Both the position numbers and the translations under genes were made by a program. From positions 1 to 45,581 of the forward strand of contig JAGAYI010000025.1 in the NCBI GenBank assembly GCA_017940545.1: a stretch of 45,581 nucleotides of DNA, in the 5' to 3' direction. Shown one piece after another: positions 37,822 through 43,645 of the stretch. The stretch is from Prevotella sp. GTDB taxonomy: Bacteria; Bacteroidota; Bacteroidia; Bacteroidales; Bacteroidaceae. Position 1 is the stretch's first letter. Each line of letters starts with the position of its first letter. The notes beneath the pieces are model-generated. The model made no database searches. It was given only the letters and a program-made list of their open reading frames with translations, and had not been told where the DNA came from.

Positions 37822-37938
37822 CCTGTATGCTGCGGTTTTGCCGCAGCCCCTTTCCCTTCTTGTCAGTCCTGTATGTTGCGGTTTTGCCGCAGCCCCTTTC
37901 CTTCTTGTCAGTCCTGTATGCTGCGGCTTTGCCGCAGC
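37822..37938 (+). repeat. Three tandem copies of the palindromic mini-element
   Basis: Copies at 37822-37847, 37868-37893 and 37913-37938 repeat with a 45-46-bp period, separated by CCCCTTTCC-CTTCTTGTCAGT. Each has head CCTGTAT, an 8-nt arm, loop TTT and an 8-nt arm: GCTGCGGT, GTTGCGGT and GCTGCGGC, each against GCCGCAGC. The differences are either wobble-tolerant or fully paired. No gene is visible in 37808-38046 apart from these and the tRNA promoter. Confidence 0.85.
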
Positions 37939-37994
37939 CTCACCGCCAGCTTTCCCTTTCTTTTTCCCTTCCATACAAAAAAGTTGCTCAAAAA

Positions 37995-38026
37995 TTTGGC
38001 GGTTTCCGGGAAAAGCATTACCTTTG
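37995..38026 (+). promoter_or_regulatory. Promoter of tRNA-Val copy 1
   Basis: TTTG at 37995-37998, a 20-nt spacer and TACCTTTG at 38019-38026, about 21 nt before the mature tRNA. Confidence 0.8.
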
Positions 38027-38046
38027 CACCCGCTTACTACGAGCAC

Positions 38047-38121
38047 GGGCGCTTAGCTCAGCTGGTTTAGAGCATCTGCCTTACAAGCAGAGGGTCGGGG
38101 GTTCGAATCCCTCAGCGCCCA
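38047..38121 (+). tRNA. tRNA-Val (anticodon UAC), copy 1
   Basis: 75 nt. Acceptor GGGCGCT/AGCGCCC, D arm GCTC/GAGC, anticodon arm TCTGC-CTTACAA-GCAGA with anticodon TAC, T arm GGGGG-TTCGAAT-CCCTC (one G-T pair), discriminator A, CCA not encoded. It reads GUA and related valine codons. The sequence is identical to copy 2 at 40337-40411. Confidence 0.97.
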
Positions 38122-38134
38122 CTCCCGTTTACAA

Positions 38135-38165
38135 AGCTGTGACAATGTCGCGGCTTTTTCTTTTT
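38135..38165 (+). terminator. Terminator of tRNA-Val copy 1
   Basis: AGCTGTGAC (38135-38143), loop AAT, GTCGCGGCT (38147-38155): nine pairs including two T-G, then TTTTCTTTTTC. Confidence 0.85.
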
Positions 38166-38271
38166 CTTCGTTGTCCAATATACAGCTGTCTTTATCTCCG
38201 TTCCCATGCAAAAAGTGTCGCTGTTTAACTCCTTTTAACTACATTATCTCCGTTTACTCCCTAAAAAGATG

Positions 38272-38279
38272 TAACTTTG
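38272..38279 (+). promoter_or_regulatory. -7 box of the paaK-ACT operon
   Basis: TAACTTTG, 34 nt before the paaK ATG. No clear -33 TTTG is seen. Confidence 0.6.
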
Positions 38280-38313
38280 TACCATCAATACAAACCAACA
38301 CTTACAGAAAACA

Positions 38314-39615
38314 ATGATTTGGAATGAGACAATGGAATGCATGGACCGCGAACAAATGCGCGAGATCCAGAGCAAGAGACTGGTAAAAATGGTGGAATAT
38401 GTTTATCATAATACACCTTTTTACCGTAAGAAATTTCAGGAGATGGGCCTTGAACCTGGCGATGTGAAGAGTATTGATGACATCGTCAAACTGCCGTTTA
38501 CGAATAAACTTGACCTGCGCGACAACTATCCTTTTGGTCTGGCTGCTGTGCCGATGAGTCAGATAGTGCGTATTCATGCCTCAAGTGGAACAACAGGAAA
38601 ACCCGTGGTGGTGCTACATACACGTAAGGATATTGCGATGTGGACGGAAGCAATCTCTCGTGCCTTTACTGCCTATGGAGCTACCAAGGACGACATCTTT
38701 CAGGTAAGTTACGGCTATGGCTTGTTTACCGGTGGCCTGGGTGCTCACGATGGCGCAACGAATATTGGCGCTTCGGTCATACCCATGTCAAGTGGAAATA
38801 CGCAGAAACAAATAACCCTGATGCACGATTTCGGGGCTTCTGTGCTCTGCTGCACTCCCAGTTATGCCATGTTCCTTGGAGAGGCTATGCGTGACAGCGA
38901 GTGGCCACGCGAGGAATTTAGATTGCGTATCGGTGCCTTCGGTGCCGAGCCCTGGACTGAGGAAATGCGTCAGAAGCTGGAAAGCACCATGGGCATTAAG
39001 GCCTACGATATCTATGGACTCTCTGAAATTGCCGGACCTGGTGTCGGCTTCGAGTGTGAACACCAGCATGGCACTCACCTGAATGAAGACTATTTCTATC
39101 CGGAAATATTGAACCCGGAAACAGGCGAACCCATGCCCGAGGGCGAGTTGGGCGAACTGACATTTACTCACCTCACCAAGGAAGGCATGCCCTTGCTGCG
39201 CTATCGTACCCACGACCTTACCGCCTTGCATTATGAAAAGTGTGCTTGTGGACGTACCCTTGTTCGTATGGATCGCATCCTCGGCCGTTGCGACGATATG
39301 CTCATCATCCGTGGCGTCAATGTCTTCCCGTCACAAATTGAGGCTGTCATTCTCTCGCTGCCAGAGTATGAGCCACACTTCCTCCTGACTGTCGATCGTG
39401 TCAACAATACTGACACCAGCGAACTGAAGGTGGAGGTTAAGGAAGACTACTTCACTGACGACATGGCTACCATGGTCGGCTTGCAGAAAAAGTTGGAGGC
39501 TGAACTGCGCTCTGTCATCGGCTTGGGATTCAAGGTGAAACTGGTGGAGCCTAAGGGCATTGAGCGTTCAACTGGCAAGGCACGTCGTGTCATCGATAAC
39601 CGTAAGTTCCAGTAA
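38314..39615 (+). CDS. paaK: Phenylacetate-CoA ligase (PaaK type)
   Basis: 433 residues. The AMP-binding signature is IHASSGTTGKPVVVLHT; YGLSEIAGPGVGFEC, YRTHDLTALH and MLIIRGVNVFPSQIE follow in the order of PaaK proteins. The C-terminal domain ends in STGKARRVIDNR with the catalytic-type Lys. It activates an aryl acetate (phenylacetate or indoleacetate) to its CoA ester via an acyl-AMP. No aerobic paa genes are nearby. In anaerobic gut bacteria this enzyme is usually paired with oxidation of aromatic amino acids, and the following ACT-domain gene supports an amino-acid link. Confidence 0.93.
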   Translation: MIWNETMECMDREQMREIQSKRLVKMVEYVYHNTPFYRKKFQEMGLEPGDVKSIDDIVKLPFTNKLDLRDNYPFGLAAVPMSQIVRIHASSGTTGKPVVVLHTRKDIAMWTEAISRAFTAYGATKDDIFQVSYGYGLFTGGLGAHDGATNIGASVIPMSSGNTQKQITLMHDFGASVLCCTPSYAMFLGEAMRDSEWPREEFRLRIGAFGAEPWTEEMRQKLESTMGIKAYDIYGLSEIAGPGVGFECEHQHGTHLNEDYFYPEILNPETGEPMPEGELGELTFTHLTKEGMPLLRYRTHDLTALHYEKCACGRTLVRMDRILGRCDDMLIIRGVNVFPSQIEAVILSLPEYEPHFLLTVDRVNNTDTSELKVEVKEDYFTDDMATMVGLQKKLEAELRSVIGLGFKVKLVEPKGIERSTGKARRVIDNRKFQ

Positions 39616-39663
39616 TATCATAACTCCTGTAATAGCTGTAAAACTATAGAAACTATAAAAAAT

Positions 39664-40089
39664 ATGAAAGCAAAACAATTATCCGTATTCCTTGAGAATA
39701 AATCAGGGCGTCTTACCGAGGTCGCCGAGGTGTTGGGCGAAGCTGGCATCAATCTTTCTGCCATGAGCATAGCAGATAATTCTGATTTCGGCATCCTGCG
39801 CTGCATCGTCAGTGATCCTGACAAAGCTTACCGGGTGTTGAAAGAGGCTCATTTTGCCGTAAAGATTACCGATGTCATTGGCTTTACCTGTCCAAACACG
39901 AGCGGTTCCTTGTCAAAGGTCCTTAGGCACCTTTCTGACAAGGGGGTATTCATTGAGTACATGTATTCTTTCGCAAACGGCGACGTGGCGCATGTCATTA
40001 TACGTCCGACAGACCTGGACAATTGTGACAAGATACTTGCAGAAAAGGAAGTTGACCTCTTAGCTGCCAGCGATCTTTACCGGCTCTGA
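39664..40089 (+). CDS. Tandem ACT-domain protein
   Basis: 141 residues made of two ACT-like domains: KQLSVFLENKSGRLTEVAEVLGEAGINLSAMSIAD (1-70) and GFTCPNTSGSLSKVLRHLSDKGVFIEYMYSF (~75-141). ACT domains bind amino acids and usually regulate enzymes. It stands 48 nt after paaK, and this pairing suggests it senses an aromatic amino acid or product and modulates the ligase or its supply. No enzyme domain is attached. Confidence 0.9.
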   Translation: MKAKQLSVFLENKSGRLTEVAEVLGEAGINLSAMSIADNSDFGILRCIVSDPDKAYRVLKEAHFAVKITDVIGFTCPNTSGSLSKVLRHLSDKGVFIEYMYSFANGDVAHVIIRPTDLDNCDKILAEKEVDLLAASDLYRL

Positions 40090-40095
40090 ACCTGT

Positions 40096-40183
40096 CGTTC
40101 AGTCATCGGTCGTTCAGTCATCGGTCGTTTGTCTTCGGCTGTCTGTCTTCGGCTGTCTGTCTTCGGCTGTCCCATCTTCGGCT
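40096..40183 (+). repeat. Tandem 15-bp and 14-bp repeats
   Basis: CGTTCAGTCATCGGT occurs twice (40096-40125), then GTCTGTCTTCGGCT-type units run from about 40131 to 40183 (two perfect, others variant). They sit directly upstream of a mini-element and end close to a run of ten Cs at 40244-40253. Coding is not apparent. Confidence 0.75.
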
Positions 40184-40189
40184 GTCTGT

Positions 40190-40215
40190 TCTGTATGCTG
40201 CGGCTTTGCCGCAGC
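40190..40215 (+). repeat. Palindromic mini-element before tRNA-Val copy 2
   Basis: Head TCTGTAT, arm GCTGCGGC, loop TTT, arm GCCGCAGC. It is identical to copy 37913-37938 except for the first base. The sequence after it also parallels that copy (CTCAYYGCCAG), so element and tRNA were probably duplicated as one block. Confidence 0.85.
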
Positions 40216-40284
40216 CTCATTGCCAGTTTTGCCAGTTTTGCCTCCCCCCCCCCTGCCGCCCTCTCGTAAAAAATTGCCTAAAAA

Positions 40285-40316
40285 TTTGGCGGTTTCGTGG
40301 AAAAGTATTACCTTTG
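40285..40316 (+). promoter_or_regulatory. Promoter of tRNA-Val copy 2
   Basis: TTTG at 40285-40288, a 20-nt spacer and TACCTTTG at 40309-40316, nearly identical to the promoter of copy 1. Confidence 0.8.
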
Positions 40317-40336
40317 CACTCGCTTACTACGAGTAC

Positions 40337-40411
40337 GGGCGCTTAGCTCAGCTGGTTTAGAGCATCTGCCTTACAAGCAGAGGGTCGGGGGTTCGAATCC
40401 CTCAGCGCCCA
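40337..40411 (+). tRNA. tRNA-Val (anticodon UAC), copy 2
   Basis: 75 nt, the same sequence as 38047-38121 with anticodon TAC. The upstream promoter and the first 14 nt downstream (ACTCCCGTTTACAA) are also shared; the terminators differ. Confidence 0.97.
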
Positions 40412-40423
40412 CTCCCGTTTACA

Positions 40424-40451
40424 ATGCCGTGGCCCTGCCACGGCATTTTTT
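40424..40451 (+). terminator. Terminator of tRNA-Val copy 2
   Basis: ATGCCGTGGC (40424-40433), loop CCT, GCCACGGCAT (40437-40446), then TTTTT. A perfect 10-bp stem. Confidence 0.9.
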
Positions 40452-40536
40452 GTTCCCTTTTTGTTAAATATCCCCAAAAACGTGGCGTGACTTAAAAACA
40501 CTTGCACTTCGTTTCTTGTAATTCTAAACTTTTTTG

Positions 40537-40544
40537 TATCTTTG
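40537..40544 (+). promoter_or_regulatory. -7 box of purB
   Basis: TATCTTTG with a CTTG 18 nt upstream (40515-40518) as a possible -33. Transcription would start near 40551, which excludes the upstream in-frame start at 40502 and selects ATG 40589. Confidence 0.7.
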
Positions 40545-40588
40545 CGGTCTCAAAAAGAGATGCTTCAATAATAAGGATAAGGAAAGTA

Positions 40589-42004
40589 ATGAAATTAGAT
40601 GAATTAACAGCCATTTCGCCTATTGATGGTCGCTATCGTAACAAAACAGAACAGTTAGCAGGTTTTTTTTCTGAATATGCCCTCATCAGGTATCGGGTGC
40701 GCGTTGAAATCGAATACTTCATCACGTTGTGTGAGTTACCTTTGCCCCAGCTGGAAAGTTTCGACCACCAGCTGTTTGAACCGTTGCGTGACATCTATCG
40801 GAAGTTTACCGAGCAGGATGCTGCGCGGGTAAAGGAAATCGAGAAGACTACCAACCATGATGTCAAGGCTGTCGAATACTTCATCAAGGAAAAGCTGACT
40901 GGTGTCTCTTCCGCCACTCCCGCTACGGCTTCCGCCACTCCCGCTACGGCTTCCGCCGCTTCCGGTTCCGTATGCTGCGACTGTGTCGCAGCAAAAGAGT
41001 TCATCCACTTCGGCCTCACTTCCCAGGACATTAACAATACCAGCGTCCCTTTGTCCGTCAAAGAATCTCTGGAGCAAGTATATTACCCTCTCATCGAAGA
41101 GCTGATAGAACAACTCAATGACTATGCTGAACAATGGAAGAACGTGCCCATGCTGGCTAAGACGCATGGACAGCCTGCTTCCCCTACGCGTCTCGGAAAA
41201 GAAGTCATGGTCTATGTCTATCGGCTCGAGGAGCAGCTCCGCGCCCTTAAGGACATACCCATAACAGCCAAGTTCGGTGGCGCTACGGGAAATTTCAACG
41301 CCCATCATGTCGCCTACCCGCAATATGACTGGCGGGAGATCGGAAATGCTTTTGTCAGTGAAAAACTTGGTCTGGAACGTGAGCAGTGGACAACGCAAAT
41401 CAGTAACTATGATTGGCTCGGTGCCATCTTCGATGCCATGCGTCGTATTAATACCATCGTCATCGACCTTGACCGCGACTTCTGGATGTATATCTCCATG
41501 GAGTACTTCAAGCAGAAAATCAAGGCCGGCGAGGTGGGCAGTAGTGCCATGCCCCACAAGGTCAATCCCATCGATTTCGAAAACTCTGAGGGAAATCTGG
41601 GCATCGCAAATGCCATCCTTCAGTTCCTGGCACAGAAATTGCCCGTCAGCCGCTTGCAGCGTGACCTCACCGACTCTACGGTGCTCCGCAACGTCGGCGT
41701 TCCTATGGGACATGCGCTCATCGCTTTCCAGAGTACACTGAAAGGCCTGCGGAAACTCATCCTCAATGAAGAGAAACTGCATGCCGACCTTGAAAATACT
41801 TGGGCGGTCGTCGCTGAGGCTATTCAGACCATCCTGCGCCGTGAAGCGTATCCCAACCCCTACGAGGCGTTGAAGGCACTCACCCGTACCAACCAGCACA
41901 TGACGGAAGAGACCATCCATGCTTTCATTCAGAATCTCGAAGTCAGTGACGACGTGAAACAGGAACTGCTGGCCATCACACCCTGGAACTACACCGGCAT
42001 CTGA
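40589..42004 (+). CDS. purB: Adenylosuccinate lyase with an in-frame repeat insertion
   Basis: 471 residues from ATG 40589 (MKLDELTAISPIDGRYRNKT); Bacteroidales homologues are near 448. The lyase signature is SSAMPHKVNPIDFENSEGN, and KTHGQPASPTRLGKE and TSQDINNT are in place. It splits adenylosuccinate and SAICAR in purine synthesis. Residues 107-135 (SSATPATASATPATASAASG then SVCCDCVAA) interrupt the normally conserved path from the NHDVKAVEYFIKEK helix to KEFIHFGLTSQD. The insert contains two copies of a 21-bp repeat and one palindromic mini-element (40967-40992). Frame and active-site motifs are intact, so the enzyme should be functional with a surface loop. Confidence 0.96.
   Translation: MKLDELTAISPIDGRYRNKTEQLAGFFSEYALIRYRVRVEIEYFITLCELPLPQLESFDHQLFEPLRDIYRKFTEQDAARVKEIEKTTNHDVKAVEYFIKEKLTGVSSATPATASATPATASAASGSVCCDCVAAKEFIHFGLTSQDINNTSVPLSVKESLEQVYYPLIEELIEQLNDYAEQWKNVPMLAKTHGQPASPTRLGKEVMVYVYRLEEQLRALKDIPITAKFGGATGNFNAHHVAYPQYDWREIGNAFVSEKLGLEREQWTTQISNYDWLGAIFDAMRRINTIVIDLDRDFWMYISMEYFKQKIKAGEVGSSAMPHKVNPIDFENSEGNLGIANAILQFLAQKLPVSRLQRDLTDSTVLRNVGVPMGHALIAFQSTLKGLRKLILNEEKLHADLENTWAVVAEAIQTILRREAYPNPYEALKALTRTNQHMTEETIHAFIQNLEVSDDVKQELLAITPWNYTGI
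40967..40992 (+). repeat. Palindromic mini-element inside purB
   Basis: Head TCCGTAT, arm GCTGCGAC (40974-40981), loop TGT, arm GTCGCAGC (40985-40992). A G-C pair of the intergenic copies is replaced by A-T on both sides, keeping the stem perfect. It is read in frame as SVCCDCVAA. Confidence 0.9.
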
Positions 42005-42066
42005 CCGTGAAATTTTGAATAATTGACAGCACAATACACCAAATAATAATACTATATATATAATAA

Positions 42067-42078
42067 GTACGCGCGTAC
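42067..42078. promoter_or_regulatory. Perfect 12-bp palindrome upstream of the RluB-type gene
   Basis: GTACGCGCGTAC lies in an otherwise very AT-rich gap, just after TATATATATAATAA. It is 43 nt before the ATG. No TAnnTTTG box is present in 42005-42120, so this may be a regulator or structure site, or the gene may be read from purB. Confidence 0.5.
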
Positions 42079-42120
42079 ATTAATATAATAACAAAAATCA
42101 GCCGTGAGGCTTAAAAAGAA

Positions 42121-43557
42121 ATGGAGAGTAAAACTATGGAATTTGAAAATGAAGTAAGACAAGACGAACAGTCTGTAGAACAGAACACTGGAAACCGAGA
42201 AGGCTATCAACCAAACCAGAATGGCTATCAGAGCTATCGTCCGGTTGGGCGCACACCGCGTCCACGCATTCAGAAACCGCGTCCCTACAATCAGGACCGT
42301 GGCAGTTACAACCATCGCTATCAGAACGACGAGGAGGGATTCCGCCCCGAAGGCTTCGGGGCTGCCCTGCAGCAGCAGGGTGGGCAGCCACAGCGTGGCG
42401 GCTATCGTCCTCGCTACAATAATAATGAGGGAAATAGTGAGGACGGCTACCAGCCCCGTGGCGGCTATCAGCCCCGTAATGACTACCAGCAGCGTGGTGG
42501 TTATCAGCCCCGCAACAACTACAACAATGCACAGCGTCCCCATCAGGGATACCGTCCTCGTTACAACAATAATGAAGAAGGCGGCTACAACCAGCAGCGT
42601 TCCTATCAGGGCTATCAGCCTCGTGGCGGCTACCAGCAGCGTGGTGGCTACCAGCAGCGCGGTGGCTATCAGGCTCGCGGCGGAAATGGCGAATTCCAGC
42701 CCCGCGGCGGCTACCAGCAGCGTGGCGGCTATAACAAGCGACCCGGCGGATTCCGTCCCCGTACGGCAGATTACGATCCCAATGCAAAGTACAGCATGAA
42801 GAAGCGTATCGAGTACAAGGAGGAAAATTACGATCCCAACGAGCCCCTGCGTCTGAACAAGTTCCTCGCCAATGCTGGCGTTTGCAGCCGTCGTGAGGCT
42901 GACGAGTTCATCCAGGCAGGTGTCGTCACCGTCAACGGTGAGGTGGTTACCGAATTGGGCAGCAAGGTGCTTCGTACCGACGAGGTACGTTTCCACGACC
43001 AACCCGTTAACCTCGAGAAGAAAGTCTATGTGCTGCTCAACAAACCCAAGGACTACGTCACTACCAGCGACGACCCCCAACAGCGCAAGACGGTCATGGA
43101 TCTCGTCAAGGGTGCATGCCCCGAGCGCATTTATCCCGTAGGTCGCCTCGACCGTAACACCACCGGTGTCCTCCTGCTGACAAACGATGGTGACCTTGCT
43201 TCGAAACTCACCCATCCGAAGTTCCTCAAGAAGAAAATCTATCACGTTTATCTCGACAAGAACGTGACAGCCCACGACCTCCAGCAGATTGCCGAGGGTA
43301 TTCAGCTCGAGGACGGCGAGATCAAGGCCGACGATGTCCAGTATGCTGATGCCGTTGACAAGAAACAGGTGGGCATCGAGATACATTCTGGCAAGAACCG
43401 TATCGTACGACGTATCTTTGAGAGCCTCGGCTACAAAGTCGTCAAGCTCGACCGTGTGCAGTTCGCCGGACTCACCAAGAAGAACCTTCGCCGTGGTGAC
43501 TGGCGTTACCTCACCGAGGAAGAGGTTGATCGTCTTCGCATGGGAGCCTACGAGTAA
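42121..43557 (+). CDS. RluB-type 23S rRNA pseudouridine synthase with long RG/GGYQ-rich N-terminus
   Basis: 478 residues. Residues ~20-220 are a low-complexity region rich in Arg, Gly, Tyr and Gln with repeats such as QQRGGYQ, QPRGGYQ and RPRYNNNE. An S4 RNA-binding domain follows (LRLNKFLANAGVCSRREADEFIQAGVVTVNG), then the RsuA/RluB synthase domain with the catalytic Asp in YPVGRLDRNTTGVLLLTNDGDL and GKNRIVRRIFESLGY. It isomerises a uridine in 23S rRNA (or 16S, if RsuA-like). RG-rich extensions occur in Bacteroidetes RluB-type proteins and probably bind RNA. A second ATG at 42136 is possible. Confidence 0.92.
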   Translation: MESKTMEFENEVRQDEQSVEQNTGNREGYQPNQNGYQSYRPVGRTPRPRIQKPRPYNQDRGSYNHRYQNDEEGFRPEGFGAALQQQGGQPQRGGYRPRYNNNEGNSEDGYQPRGGYQPRNDYQQRGGYQPRNNYNNAQRPHQGYRPRYNNNEEGGYNQQRSYQGYQPRGGYQQRGGYQQRGGYQARGGNGEFQPRGGYQQRGGYNKRPGGFRPRTADYDPNAKYSMKKRIEYKEENYDPNEPLRLNKFLANAGVCSRREADEFIQAGVVTVNGEVVTELGSKVLRTDEVRFHDQPVNLEKKVYVLLNKPKDYVTTSDDPQQRKTVMDLVKGACPERIYPVGRLDRNTTGVLLLTNDGDLASKLTHPKFLKKKIYHVYLDKNVTAHDLQQIAEGIQLEDGEIKADDVQYADAVDKKQVGIEIHSGKNRIVRRIFESLGYKVVKLDRVQFAGLTKKNLRRGDWRYLTEEEVDRLRMGAYE

Positions 43558-43645
43558 AGGCTCCTTCCTATATACCTATAGTGTCTATAGTATCTGTAAT
43601 ATCTATAATACCCAAAATAAACTATTTCAATAGTTCCTGTAAAAA

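Noticed and set aside
37810-38070. Small open frames across the three mini-elements (CCGFAAAP-like peptides)
   Set aside because: They exist because the element has no stops in this frame; no promoter, ribosome site or conservation is visible, and they run into the tRNA.
40096-40183. Tandem repeats considered as a CRISPR array
   Set aside because: Units are 14-15 bp, contiguous and without spacers; no cas genes nearby.
40736-42034. Long open frame (432 codons) antisense to purB
   Set aside because: It mirrors purB codon structure, has no domain signature, and purB is certain.
42052-43386. Long hydrophobic open frame (444 codons) antisense to the RluB-type gene
   Set aside because: Its low-complexity Ile/Val/Ala/Thr composition is the complement of the RG/GGYQ repeats; no promoter or family match.
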